This document shows positions 27,352 to 36,157 of a stretch of DNA of 64,000 bases, in pieces. Below the pieces are notes generated by a model. It made no database searches and was not told the DNA's origin. It saw only the letters and a list, made by a program, of their open reading frames with translations. A program made the translations under genes and the position numbers. The first letter of the stretch is position 1; each line of letters opens with the position of its first letter. Location of the stretch: contig NZ_JADYWF010000002.1 in NCBI RefSeq assembly GCF_015864945.1, positions 248,001 through 312,000 on the forward strand, written 5' to 3'. Source of the DNA: Salinibacterium sp. NG253 (GTDB lineage: Bacteria; Actinomycetota; Actinomycetes; Actinomycetales; Microbacteriaceae).

Positions 27352-28649
27352 GCGAGCCAACACCACAGAAACCTGAAGACCAGAAGCCTGAAGACCAGAA
27401 GCCTGAAGACCTGAAAGCCGAACAAGGGGCCGTGACAGAGACTGCCACGAACTCGGAAACAAACCAGGACACCGTCCGCTGGACGAATGCGTTCCGCGAA
27501 ATCGCCTCGGGCAACGCACTGCTGTCGCTGCTCGCCGTCGTCTTGGCCATCCTGATTGGTGGCGTGCTCATTGCCTTCACCGATTCCGACGTGCAAGAGA
27601 CGGCCGGATATTTCTTCGCCCGCCCCGGCGATTTCTTCGCTGCTATTGGCTCTGCCGTCGGTGGTGCCTACCTGGCTCTCTTCCAAGGATCGATCTACGA
27701 CTTCCGTCGCGATGACTTCCTCTCGGCCATTAAGCCGCTGACGCAGACCTTGGTCTTCGCAACGCCGCTGATCGCCGCCGGGCTCGGCGTCGCGATCGCA
27801 TTCCGTGTTGGTCTGTTCAACATTGGTGGCCGCGGCCAGATCATCGTCGGTGCAGCATTCGCCGGCTACGCAAGCTTCGCGTGGGATCTGCCCATCGTCA
27901 TCCACGTTACCGTTGCTGTGATCATGGGAATCATCGGTGGCGCCCTCTGGGGTGCAATCGCTGGCCTCTTGAAAGCGCGTACCGGCGCTCACGAGGTGAT
28001 CGTCACGATCATGCTCAACTACGTTGCCTACTACCTGATCAGCTTCTTGCTGCGCACTGATCTGCTCAAGAACCCAGGTTCCAACAACCCGAAGACCCCA
28101 CCGGCAGCGGAAAGTGCGGTCCTACAGCCCATCTTCGGTGACGGCTTCAAGCTGCATTGGGGCTTCGTGCTCGTGGTTGCGGCTACCGTTGTGGCCTGGT
28201 GGCTCATTGACCGCTCAAGCCTCGGTTTCAAGTTCCGCGCTGTGGGCCTCAACCCTCACGCGGCTCGCGTCGCCGGTGTCAAGGTCGAGCGCATCTACAT
28301 CTACGTCATGCTGATCGCCGGTGGCTACGCCGGTCTCGCTGCGAGCACCGAGGTGCTCGGAACGACCACGAGCGGATTCACCTCCGGGGTCGATGCGGGA
28401 ATCGGCTTCGACGCCATCACCGTTGCTCTCCTCGGGCGTTCAACTCCGTGGGGTACCTTCGCTGCCGGCCTCCTCTTTGGTGCTTTCAAAGCAGGCGGTT
28501 TCACCATGCAGGCTTCGCAGGGAATCCCGATTGACATCGTTCTCGTTGTTCAGTCCCTCATCGTGCTGTTTATCGCAGCTCCGCCGCTCGTGAGGGCTGT
28601 GTTCCGACTGCCGCAACCCGGCGCTCGCGCAAAGAAGGTGGTCAGCTAA
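27348..28649 (+). CDS. Nucleoside ABC transporter permease, first subunit
   Basis: A 433-residue membrane subunit. About eight to ten helices fill residues 55-430, and the family hallmarks of BPD_transp_2-type permeases are visible, such as ATPLIAAGLGVAIAFRVGLF and IGGRGQIIVGAAFAGYA. The cytoplasmic N-terminus is extended by about 45 hydrophilic residues that include three copies of QKPED, encoded by 15-bp tandem repeats. The stop overlaps the next permease start (TAATG). It forms the channel with the following gene product. Confidence 0.93.
   Translation: MSEPTPQKPEDQKPEDQKPEDLKAEQGAVTETATNSETNQDTVRWTNAFREIASGNALLSLLAVVLAILIGGVLIAFTDSDVQETAGYFFARPGDFFAAIGSAVGGAYLALFQGSIYDFRRDDFLSAIKPLTQTLVFATPLIAAGLGVAIAFRVGLFNIGGRGQIIVGAAFAGYASFAWDLPIVIHVTVAVIMGIIGGALWGAIAGLLKARTGAHEVIVTIMLNYVAYYLISFLLRTDLLKNPGSNNPKTPPAAESAVLQPIFGDGFKLHWGFVLVVAATVVAWWLIDRSSLGFKFRAVGLNPHAARVAGVKVERIYIYVMLIAGGYAGLAASTEVLGTTTSGFTSGVDAGIGFDAITVALLGRSTPWGTFAAGLLFGAFKAGGFTMQASQGIPIDIVLVVQSLIVLFIAAPPLVRAVFRLPQPGARAKKVVS
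27366..27410 (+). repeat. Three 15-bp tandem repeats encoding QKPED
   Basis: Units at 27366, 27381 and 27396 read CAGAARCCTGAAGAC; the second and third are identical and the first differs by one base. The unit length is a multiple of three, so changes in copy number keep the frame. A partial copy (CTGAAAGCC) follows. Confidence 0.9.
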
Positions 28650-29929
28650 TGACTTTCACCAAAACTTCTGAAGGCAAAAGCCACGCAGGATCGAAGATCG
28701 ATCGTCGTAGCTGGAAGCTCCCGATCGCATTCGCGATTGTCTCGCTGATCTCTGGCGTGCTCTTTGTGGGCTTCGCTGAGGACGCCCCCACCGGGTTCAA
28801 CCTCTCCACGGGTTCCGACCTGTTCCAACTGCCGGTTGTTCACTTGCCTGCGCTCGCGACCGGTGTCGTCGTTACGATACTGACCGCGCTGATCGCGGTC
28901 GGCTCGGCATTCATGATCTCGCAGGATCGCGCAGTTCCTAAGTGGATTCCGATTGTGGGTGCGATTCTCGCTCTCACCGGCTTCCTCACGTGGGCTGCTG
29001 CCGATGAGACGCTTCGCGTTCCTGAACTGCTGGCTGGCTCTCTTGTGCTTGCCGTTCCACTCGTATTCGGTGCTCTCGGTGGTGTCATCTCCGAGCGCGT
29101 CGGTGTCGTCAACATCGCGATCGAAGCCCAATTGCTGGCCGGTGCGTTTGTCTCCGCCGTCGTCGGAACCCTCACTGGCTCAGCATTCGCGGGACTCTTT
29201 GCGGCAGCTGTCGCCGGAATGCTCGTGTCGTTCTTGCTCTCGGTCTTCGCGATCAAGTACCTCGTCAATCAGATCATCGTTGGTGTTGTCATCAACGTTC
29301 TGGTTTCGGGTCTCACCGGATTCCTCTACTCGACGTGGCTTACGGACAACCCCGAGCAGCTGAACAACCCGGAAGGGTTCTCGACGCTATCGATTCCGCT
29401 GCTGAGCGGCATCCCGATCATCGGCCCGGTGCTGTTCCAGCAGACGCTGATCGTCTACTTGCTGTACGTCATCGTGGCCGCCGTTGCGTTCGCGCTGTAC
29501 CGCACTCGCTGGGGGCTGCGTCTGCGTGCCGTCGGTGAGCATCCCAAGGCCGCTGACACCGTTGGCATCAACGTGACGCTTACCCGTTTCTGGAACGTCG
29601 CCCTTGCCGGCGCGATTGCCGGTCTCGGTGGAGCATTCATCACGCTGAGCCAGACAGGCCAGTTCGGCAAGGATGTCACCGCGGGCGCCGGCTTTATCGC
29701 TCTCGCCGCCGTGATCTTTGGTCGCTGGGACCCGATCAAAGCAACGCTCGCCGCGCTGCTCTTCGGCTTCGCCAGCAACCTGCAGAACGCTCTGAGCGTG
29801 GTGGGTTCGCCGGTTCCAAGCGAGTTCATGCTCATGCTGCCGTACGTTGTGACAATCATTGCCGTCGCCGGTCTGGTCGGAAAGTCTCGGCCGCCAGCAG
29901 CATCCGGAACACCATACATAAAGGGGTAA
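28649..29929 (+). CDS. Nucleoside ABC transporter permease, second subunit
   Basis: A 426-residue membrane subunit homologous in its core to the preceding permease. About ten helices are predicted, with the conserved ISERVGVVNIAIEAQLLAGA near the middle and LRAVGEHPKAADTVGIN, the cytoplasmic coupling stretch facing the ATPase. The first 110 residues contain three extra helices before the core, which is usual for the NupQ/BmpC-type partner. It is translationally coupled upstream (TAATG), and cdd begins 4 bp downstream. Confidence 0.93.
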   Translation: MTFTKTSEGKSHAGSKIDRRSWKLPIAFAIVSLISGVLFVGFAEDAPTGFNLSTGSDLFQLPVVHLPALATGVVVTILTALIAVGSAFMISQDRAVPKWIPIVGAILALTGFLTWAAADETLRVPELLAGSLVLAVPLVFGALGGVISERVGVVNIAIEAQLLAGAFVSAVVGTLTGSAFAGLFAAAVAGMLVSFLLSVFAIKYLVNQIIVGVVINVLVSGLTGFLYSTWLTDNPEQLNNPEGFSTLSIPLLSGIPIIGPVLFQQTLIVYLLYVIVAAVAFALYRTRWGLRLRAVGEHPKAADTVGINVTLTRFWNVALAGAIAGLGGAFITLSQTGQFGKDVTAGAGFIALAAVIFGRWDPIKATLAALLFGFASNLQNALSVVGSPVPSEFMLMLPYVVTIIAVAGLVGKSRPPAASGTPYIKG

Positions 29930-29933
29930 CGCT

Positions 29934-30350
29934 ATGACGATCGAGCCGCAATCTATTGACTGGGATGCGCTGAGGCTCGTCGCCACAGACGCCCTGAGCC
30001 ACGCTTACGTTCCCTATTCGAAGTTCCCGGTCGGTGTCGCCGCAATCGTCGATGACGGCCGGGTAATTTCGGGGGCGAACGTCGAGAACGCGTCTTACGG
30101 CCTCACCCTGTGTGGGGAGTGTTCTCTGGTTTCTGCCCTGCACATGACAGGCGGCGGAAAGCTCGTTGCCTTCACCTGCGTCGATGGCAAAGGCAACGCC
30201 CTTATGCCGTGCGGGCGTTGCCGCCAGCTGTTGTTCGAGCACTCCGCCGAAGGCATGTTGCTCGACACGGTTTCTGGTATCAAAACGATTGACGAAGTGA
30301 TCCCCGACGCGTTCGGGCCACGCACTCTTGAGGAGTACCGCAGTGAATAA
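29934..30350 (+). CDS. cdd: Cytidine deaminase
   Basis: A 138-residue homotetrameric-type cytidine deaminase that turns cytidine and deoxycytidine into uridine and deoxyuridine. The substrate-binding and zinc motif reads VENASYGLTLCGECSLVSAL, in which Cys and the proton-shuttling Glu are in place, and the second zinc motif is PCGRCRQLL. Length is typical. It sits in the nucleoside-uptake operon, between the permease and thymidine phosphorylase genes, and overlaps deoA. Its product uridine/deoxyuridine is a substrate for the next enzyme. Confidence 0.96.
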   Translation: MTIEPQSIDWDALRLVATDALSHAYVPYSKFPVGVAAIVDDGRVISGANVENASYGLTLCGECSLVSALHMTGGGKLVAFTCVDGKGNALMPCGRCRQLLFEHSAEGMLLDTVSGIKTIDEVIPDAFGPRTLEEYRSE

Positions 30351-31659
30351 CAGCGCAGAATCCAAACAGGTCGAACGTTTTGACGCCGTAGACCTCATCC
30401 ACACCAAGCGTGACAAGGGCGTGCTCAGCACCGACCAGATCAACTGGCTCGTGGATGCCTACACTCGCGGCTATGTCGGCGACGAGCAGATGGCTGCCAT
30501 GACAATGGCCATCTTCATCAACGGCATGGAGCGCGAAGAGATCCGCGACCTCACCCTGGCCATGATCGCCAGCGGCGAGACGCTGAGCTTCGAAGGACTG
30601 GGCAAGCCAACGACAGACAAGCACTCGACCGGTGGCGTTGGTGACAAGATCACTTTGCCGCTCGCCCCGCTCGTCGCCTCCTTCGGCGTCGCCGTGCCGC
30701 AGCTTTCGGGCCGCGGTCTTGGCCACACCGGTGGCACGCTCGACAAGCTCGAGAGCATCCCCGGTTGGCGTGCAGACCTCAGCAACGAAGAGTTCTACGC
30801 CCAACTGCGCGGTGTTGGCGGAGTGATCTGCGCTGCTGGTTCAGGGCTCGCTCCAGCCGACAAGAAGTTGTATGCCCTTCGCGACATCACCGGAACCGTC
30901 GAAGCAATTCCGTTGATCGCGTCCTCCATCATGAGTAAGAAGATCGCCGAAGGAACGTCGGCCCTCGTGCTCGATGTTAAGTTCGGCTCTGGCGCTTTCA
31001 TGAAGGATGCCGACCGCAGTCGCGAGCTCGCCGAAACCATGGTTCGCCTGGGCAAGGATGCGGGAGTTAAGACTGTTGCGCTGCTCACCAACATGAACGT
31101 TCCCCTCGGTCTCACCATCGGAAACGCTAATGAGGTGCGCGAATCGGTTGAGGTTCTCGCCGGTGGCGGCCCCTCCGACGTGCGTGCGTTGACGGTAGCG
31201 CTTGCCCGCGAAATGTTGGCTCAGGTCGGTCACGAAGATGCGGATGTGGAAGCGGCTCTCGACAACGGTCAAGCGATGGATGCCTGGCGCGGCATGATCT
31301 CCGCTCAAGGCGGAGACCCCGACGCTGCCTTGCCGCAGCCGAAGGAAAGCCACGTTGTTGTCGCCGACCGCGATGGTGTTCTCGTGGAACAAGAAGCTCT
31401 GCCCTTCGGGGTCGCTGCGTGGCGTCTGGGCGCCGGTCGTGCTCGCAAACAAGACCCGGTGCAGCACGCCGCTGGCATCGATCTGCATGCCAAGCCGGGC
31501 GACGCTGTGCGCAAGGGGGAGCGGTTGTTCACGATGCACGCGGACGAGCCCGCTCGTTTTGAGCGCGCACTTGAGTCGCTCGAGGGCGCCTACCGCATCG
31601 GCGATGCCGGGGACACCATCCACGATGGTGGCCCGCTTATCGCTGGGCGTATCGACTAG
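30343..31659 (+). CDS. deoA: Thymidine / pyrimidine-nucleoside phosphorylase
   Basis: A 438-residue phosphorylase that splits thymidine, deoxyuridine or uridine into base and (deoxy)ribose 1-phosphate. The signature KHSTGGVGDKITLPLAPLVA is followed by PQLSGRGLGHTGGTLDKLES and the phosphate/substrate stretch ASSIMSKKIAEGTSALVLDVKFG. The C-terminal third is the usual alpha/beta domain. The GTG at 30343 is preferred because AGGAG lies seven bases upstream; it overlaps cdd by 8 bp. It ends the nucleoside-uptake operon. Confidence 0.94.
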   Translation: MNNSAESKQVERFDAVDLIHTKRDKGVLSTDQINWLVDAYTRGYVGDEQMAAMTMAIFINGMEREEIRDLTLAMIASGETLSFEGLGKPTTDKHSTGGVGDKITLPLAPLVASFGVAVPQLSGRGLGHTGGTLDKLESIPGWRADLSNEEFYAQLRGVGGVICAAGSGLAPADKKLYALRDITGTVEAIPLIASSIMSKKIAEGTSALVLDVKFGSGAFMKDADRSRELAETMVRLGKDAGVKTVALLTNMNVPLGLTIGNANEVRESVEVLAGGGPSDVRALTVALAREMLAQVGHEDADVEAALDNGQAMDAWRGMISAQGGDPDAALPQPKESHVVVADRDGVLVEQEALPFGVAAWRLGAGRARKQDPVQHAAGIDLHAKPGDAVRKGERLFTMHADEPARFERALESLEGAYRIGDAGDTIHDGGPLIAGRID

Positions 31660-31728
31660 AGCACGCCCCTGCATTCTGGCTTTGTAAGCTGAACGGTGGG
31701 TCTCATCCGCTGACGTAATGTTGTCTCA

Positions 31729-33246
31729 ATGACGACCGCGGATGAGACCGCCGCCAGTGCTGATCCGGCACTGAGCGGCGCACACACTACCGAAACCGAA
31801 GCCGAACACTCGGCTAAGTGGCGTGCCTTCTGGGTGTGTGTTGTGGTCGCCGCAATCACGATCCTTGACCTCTCGAAGGTCAACGTGGCCCTTCCGTCGA
31901 TCGAGGATGCTCTCGGCGCAACATCCACTCAACTGCAGCTCATCGTCTCGGGCTATGTGCTGACATTTGGCCTTGTCCTCGTGCCGGCGGGCCGCCTCGG
32001 CGATCAGCGTTCGCGCAAGAAGCTTTTTCTCGTGGGGCTGACGCTCTTCACTCTCGCCAGTGTCGCGTGTGCGCTCGCCCCGAATGCGACCCTGTTGTTG
32101 GTGTTCCGGTTGTTGCAGGGTGTCGCGGCTGGCATCCAGATGCCTCAGGTCATTGGCCTTATTCAGCAGCTGTTCCGTGGGCCTGAGCGCGGCCGCGCTT
32201 TTGGCCTGTTTGGCGCGATGATCGGTGTTGCCACCGCCTTCGGCCCCACCCTTGGCGGGCTCATGATCGCGATTGGCGGCGCTGACGACGGCTGGCGTTA
32301 CATCTTCTGGATGAATGTGCCTCTCGGCATCATCGCCCTCATTCTGGCGTGGCGCATTCTCCCCGCTACCTCCAAAGCTGGCTACGAGCGTCTCAGCCTC
32401 GACCCGGTCGGTATCGCGATCTTCGGTGTCACGGTGCTTGCGTTGATGTGGCCGTTCCTCTTTACGACGGGTGCTCCGACGGATGACCCGAACCGATGGT
32501 GGTTGCTGGTGCTTTTTGTGCTTTCTGCCGCCGCTTTCGTGGCCTGGGAGCGTCGTTACGCAGCAGGGGGACGGGCGCCTCTCGTTCCGCTTCAGCTGTT
32601 CCGCATCAGCTCGTTCCGCAACGGAACGTTGCTCGCGACCGTGTACTTCGCGGCGATGCCAGCGATGTTCCTCATGACGACGCTCTACCTGCAGTTGGGG
32701 CTTGGCCTCGAACCCGTCTTCGCGGGGATGGTGACGATTGGTTTTGCGCTCACGAGCGCGGTGTCGTCGTGGCGCGGTGGCATCCTCGTCGAACGTTATG
32801 GCCGGTCGCTCGTGGTCGTAGGGCTTGCGATCTTGCTCGTCGGGCTCGGGCTTCTCATGGCTGCCGCGATACTGACTCCGCCCGAGCTGACTCCGTACGT
32901 CATGGCGGCAGCTTTGATCGTCGGAGGCGCCGGCGGTGGGCTCGTTGTTTCGCCAAACCAGACCCTCACGCTGCACGACATTTCGCCCGTCGAGGGCGGT
33001 CTTGCCGGATCCGTGGGTCAACTTGGCCAACGCATTGGCACGGCAATCGGCACCGCCGTAGCGCTCTCGTTGTTCTACTCCACTCTCTATAACGAGCGCA
33101 ACAACGGCGAGAGCACGGTCGAGCTGTACCACCACGCTTACGGCACCGGGATGCTCGCCACGACCCTGTTCTTCTCGATCGCGATGCTTATCGGTGTTGT
33201 CGATCTTGGCGCACGCAAGCGTCGCGCGCGAGCGCTGAAGGTTTAG
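31729..33246 (+). CDS. MFS efflux transporter of the DHA2 (14-helix) family
   Basis: A 505-residue major-facilitator protein with about 14 helices. The early motif LDLSKVNVALPSIEDALGAT is the DHA2 motif D region, and GRLGDQRSRKKLFLVGL is motif A between helices 2 and 3; motif C (GPTLGGLM) is also present. Such proteins export drugs or metabolites by proton antiport. It starts about 70 bp after deoA with its own leader and overlaps the convergent nucleoside hydrolase gene by 4 bp. A link to nucleoside metabolism is possible but not shown. Confidence 0.9.
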   Translation: MTTADETAASADPALSGAHTTETEAEHSAKWRAFWVCVVVAAITILDLSKVNVALPSIEDALGATSTQLQLIVSGYVLTFGLVLVPAGRLGDQRSRKKLFLVGLTLFTLASVACALAPNATLLLVFRLLQGVAAGIQMPQVIGLIQQLFRGPERGRAFGLFGAMIGVATAFGPTLGGLMIAIGGADDGWRYIFWMNVPLGIIALILAWRILPATSKAGYERLSLDPVGIAIFGVTVLALMWPFLFTTGAPTDDPNRWWLLVLFVLSAAAFVAWERRYAAGGRAPLVPLQLFRISSFRNGTLLATVYFAAMPAMFLMTTLYLQLGLGLEPVFAGMVTIGFALTSAVSSWRGGILVERYGRSLVVVGLAILLVGLGLLMAAAILTPPELTPYVMAAALIVGGAGGGLVVSPNQTLTLHDISPVEGGLAGSVGQLGQRIGTAIGTAVALSLFYSTLYNERNNGESTVELYHHAYGTGMLATTLFFSIAMLIGVVDLGARKRRARALKV

Positions 33247-34190
33247 AGCTGAGGGTCGCCGATGCGCTCGAGGGCGTCGACGATCATGCCCCAGAACTTG
33301 GGAACGTCGATATTGCGTGCGACCTGAGTCGTGCAGTCGTCGGGAGCCGGAGCGCGGAAGTCGGTGACGGTCATGCCGAGGGTGAGCGTTCCCGTGAGCT
33401 CGACGTTCAGGGGCACCTTTGCGGTGTCCATGATGGTCGGGTCGATCACAAAGGCGACGGCACAGGGGTCGTGCACGGGAGGGTGCTCGAAGCCTTGAGC
33501 TTCGCGGTAGGTGGTGCCGAAGAATTCAAGAAGCTCGCCGACGAATGCTGCGGGGGCGGTGCCCACGGCGGCGATCGCAGCGGCGACGTCGTCGGTTGCA
33601 AGGGCGTCGTGAGTGACGTCAATGCCCACCATGGTGAGCGGCCAGGATTCGTTGACGACGATGTGCGCTGCTTCGGGGTCGATCACAATGTTGAACTCGG
33701 CGGTAGCGCTCCAGTTGCCGACGTTGACGCCGCCACCCATCATGACGACCTGCTTCACGCGTTGAGCGATGCGTGGCTCTTTGCGCACGGCGAGGGCGAG
33801 GTTGGTGAGGGCTCCGGTCGGTACGAGAGTGACGGTGCCTGGCTCGTTCTGCATCACGGTGTCGATAATGAAATCGACGGCGTGACGAGCATCCAACTCA
33901 ATAAGGGGTTCGGGGAGCACGGGGCCGTCGAGACCGGATTCGCCGTGAATGGATTCGGCTACTTCGACTTCGCGCACAAGCGGGCGGTGGGCTCCGCGGG
34001 CGAAGGGCACGTCGGTGATGCCGGCGACGCGGGCAACGGCCAGCGCGTTGCGAGTGACTTTCTCAATGGTCTGATTGCCCATCACAGTCGTGACTCCGAG
34101 GAGTTCGATGTGGGGGCTACCGTGAGCGAGCAGGATCGCAATCGCGTCGTCGTGCCCGGGATCGCAGTCGAGGATAATTTTTTCAGCCAT
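33243..34190 (-). CDS. Inosine-uridine-type nucleoside hydrolase
   Basis: A 315-residue N-ribohydrolase that splits ribonucleosides into base and ribose. The calcium/ribose-binding Asp cluster DCDPGHDDAIAILLA is intact at the N-terminus, followed by LGVTTVMGNQ and the late HDPCAVAFVIDP with the catalytic-site His/Asp. The family is IU-NH/RihA-C; pyrimidine or purine preference cannot be read from the motifs alone. I choose ATG 34190 (MAEKIILDCDPG), since the longer frame would run into the palindromic operator. It is divergent from the AhcY-like gene, only 48 bp between start codons. Confidence 0.92.
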   Translation of the reverse strand: MAEKIILDCDPGHDDAIAILLAHGSPHIELLGVTTVMGNQTIEKVTRNALAVARVAGITDVPFARGAHRPLVREVEVAESIHGESGLDGPVLPEPLIELDARHAVDFIIDTVMQNEPGTVTLVPTGALTNLALAVRKEPRIAQRVKQVVMMGGGVNVGNWSATAEFNIVIDPEAAHIVVNESWPLTMVGIDVTHDALATDDVAAAIAAVGTAPAAFVGELLEFFGTTYREAQGFEHPPVHDPCAVAFVIDPTIMDTAKVPLNVELTGTLTLGMTVTDFRAPAPDDCTTQVARNIDVPKFWGMIVDALERIGDPQL

Positions 34191-34199
34191 AGCGAAAAG

Positions 34200-34226
34200 C
34201 ATATATGAAAACACCATTCATATATG
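34200..34226. promoter_or_regulatory. 27-bp inverted repeat operator in the divergent hydrolase/AhcY-like promoter
   Basis: CATATATGAA (34200-34209) and TTCATATATG (34217-34226) are perfect 10-bp arms around AACACCA. The site fills the middle of the 48-bp space between two divergent start codons. Each arm contains TATATG, a possible -10 box facing outward, so both transcripts may have very short leaders. The AT-rich arms stand out against the GC-rich surroundings. The IclR-type regulator encoded two genes downstream is the obvious candidate to bind it. Confidence 0.8.
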
Positions 34227-34238
34227 TAGAGTGAAGAT

Positions 34239-35417
34239 ATGACAAATGATCTTATTGCGGGTGCGACCGCCCGGTTGCTCTGGGTGAGATCTCGCATGCC
34301 GTTGCTCGCCGAAGTGCGAGAGCGATTCGAGCAGACGAAACCCTTCGCTGGGCACCGCATCGGCATGGCGATGCACCTCGAGCCGAAAACCGCAGTGTTG
34401 CTTGAGACCCTGAAGGCCGGGGGAGCGGAGATCGTAGCGACCGGCAATCTCGGGTCGACGCAGGATGATGTTGTTGCATATTTGCGCTCGCAGGGAATGA
34501 CGATTTTTGGTGCCCGCGATGACTCTGAGTGCGAATACGAGGCGCATATCCGGAACGTGGTGGAGTCGAAACCAGACATCATCCTCGACAACGGCGCCGG
34601 CCTGGTTGCTCGTCTCGTTGAGCTCGGGGACACCGAGCGCATCGTCGGCGGCACCGAAGAAACCACCTCAGGAAGTTACCGGCTGCGCGAGGAGCTCGCT
34701 CGGCACATCCGTTTTCCCATCATCGTTATCGACGACAACCCACTGACTGTGATCAACGAAAACAAGCATGCGGCAGGACAGTCAGTTGTTGAGAGCTTTA
34801 TGCGCGTCACGAACGTCATGGTCTCTGGGCGCCGTTTCGTGGTGGCCGGCTACGGCTGGTGCGGTCGCGGCGTGGCGCATTATCTTCGTGCTCTGGGTGG
34901 CAAAGTCGCTGTCGTAGAGGTTGATGAGATCAAGGCCCTTGAGGCAGCACTCGATGGCTATCGGGTGGCAAATGTGTTCGACCTCGCCGGCTGGGGCGAG
35001 GTCTTCATCACGGCAACCGGCCATCCGCAGGTTCTGACTACCGACTTCTTCGAGGTTGTCGCAGACGGAGCGATGCTCGTGAACTGCGGTCACTTCGACT
35101 GGGAAATCGACGTTCTGGCTCTGCGTGATGTGGCGACGAGTACGACAGTGATCGACGGTGCAATCGAGCGAGTTGACCTCCCGGGAAACCGCCACGTCAC
35201 CTTGCTCGCGGACGGCCGCATGATCAATCTCGCGGGGCGCGAGGCTCGGGGCAACTCGATCGAATCGATGGATCTCGGGTTTCTGCTTCAAGCGCTTTCC
35301 CTCGAACGCATCGCGACAGCGGCTGGCACGCTCGAACCGGGTGCTCAACCTGTCCCCGACAGCATCAACCGTGAAGCGGCCCGCCGGATGCTCGCCACGA
35401 TGAAAGCGGACCGCTAA
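34239..35417 (+). CDS. Adenosylhomocysteinase-like protein with altered active site
   Basis: A 392-residue protein with the S-adenosylhomocysteine hydrolase fold: AMHLEPKTAVLLETLKAGGA (about 44-63), GSTQDDVVAYL, EETTSG (140-145), the NAD loop AGYGWCGRG (203-211) and NCGHFDWEID (282-291). Several canonical catalytic positions appear changed. The double Asp of the DDGG motif is DNGA (117-120), the Lys and Asp of the TKxxFDN stretch have no match in NPLTVINENKHAAGQS (167-182), and the His of GHPSFVM is replaced in AGREARGNS. The C-terminal Lys/Tyr tail is missing. Thus canonical SAH hydrolysis is doubtful; a related thioether nucleoside or another nucleoside is possible. Coupled to the IclR gene (TAATG). 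Confidence 0.8.
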   Translation: MTNDLIAGATARLLWVRSRMPLLAEVRERFEQTKPFAGHRIGMAMHLEPKTAVLLETLKAGGAEIVATGNLGSTQDDVVAYLRSQGMTIFGARDDSECEYEAHIRNVVESKPDIILDNGAGLVARLVELGDTERIVGGTEETTSGSYRLREELARHIRFPIIVIDDNPLTVINENKHAAGQSVVESFMRVTNVMVSGRRFVVAGYGWCGRGVAHYLRALGGKVAVVEVDEIKALEAALDGYRVANVFDLAGWGEVFITATGHPQVLTTDFFEVVADGAMLVNCGHFDWEIDVLALRDVATSTTVIDGAIERVDLPGNRHVTLLADGRMINLAGREARGNSIESMDLGFLLQALSLERIATAAGTLEPGAQPVPDSINREAARRMLATMKADR

Positions 35418-36100
35418 TGGCGACTGCCCCCGAGTACACCGCGCCAGCCCTCGACAAAGGGCTCGACATTCTCGAACTGCTTGCCGAAACATCGGGAGCC
35501 CTCAGCCAATCGGAAATTGCGGAAGCAACCGGGCGAAGTATTGGCCAGATTTTTCGAGTTCTTTCCACTCTCGAGCGCCGGGGCTACGTGTTCCGCGACA
35601 AGCAATCGGGGCTCTACACGCTGGCTATGAAGCTGTTTGAGCTCGCGCACCGGCATCCGCCACTTCGGGGATTGGTCAGCGTGGCGCAACCCATCATGCA
35701 GGTTCTCGCGGAGCAGGTGCGGCAATCGTGCAACCTCGCCGTGCTCGATGGCAGTGAAGTGCGCGTCGTCGCCCAGGTGGAGTCTCCCGCCGACTTCGGT
35801 TTTCGAGTGCGCGTCGGGGCAACATTCGATTTGACGACGACAGCGACGGGTTCGGTGCTTTCGGCAACATCACCATTGACGGCTGACACGGTCGTGCGGG
35901 CCGATACCTTGCACCCCGGAATCACCGATGTAGTGGCGCCGATTCTCGGGGCGACTGGTGCTGTGGTGGCCGCGCTGACGGTGCCATACGTGGCACCAAC
36001 GTTCAGCGAAGTGGATGTGGACCGTGTTCAAGAATTAGCCTCCGCCGCCGCAAAAGAAATTTCGATTCTGCTTAGCGGGGGAGCTTTCACAGGATCGTAA
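35417..36100 (+). CDS. IclR-family transcriptional regulator
   Basis: A 227-residue regulator with an N-terminal winged helix (about 10-70: ALDKGLDILELLAETSGALS, SEIAEATGRSIGQIFRVLSTL) and a C-terminal effector domain of the IclR type (from about residue 85, with CNLAVLDGSEVRVVAQVESP). Its start overlaps the AhcY-like stop codon (TAATG), so both are made from one message. The 27-bp inverted repeat in the promoter of that message makes autoregulation and control of the divergent nucleoside hydrolase likely. The effector is unknown, perhaps a nucleoside or its degradation product. Confidence 0.9.
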   Translation: MATAPEYTAPALDKGLDILELLAETSGALSQSEIAEATGRSIGQIFRVLSTLERRGYVFRDKQSGLYTLAMKLFELAHRHPPLRGLVSVAQPIMQVLAEQVRQSCNLAVLDGSEVRVVAQVESPADFGFRVRVGATFDLTTTATGSVLSATSPLTADTVVRADTLHPGITDVVAPILGATGAVVAALTVPYVAPTFSEVDVDRVQELASAAAKEISILLSGGAFTGS

Positions 36101-36157
36101 CGCTGTTCAGCGGAGGCACAGCGCGCTTTCAGCGTGATGCACGGTAGATTTAGAGGC

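Noticed and set aside
30343-30350. Overlap of cdd and deoA considered as a frameshift
   Set aside because: Both proteins are complete, and AGGAG upstream of the deoA GTG explains the overlap as translational coupling.
31726-33135. 469-codon open frame antisense to the MFS gene
   Set aside because: The predicted protein is an unnatural Arg/Glu/His-rich chain, the mirror of a membrane protein.
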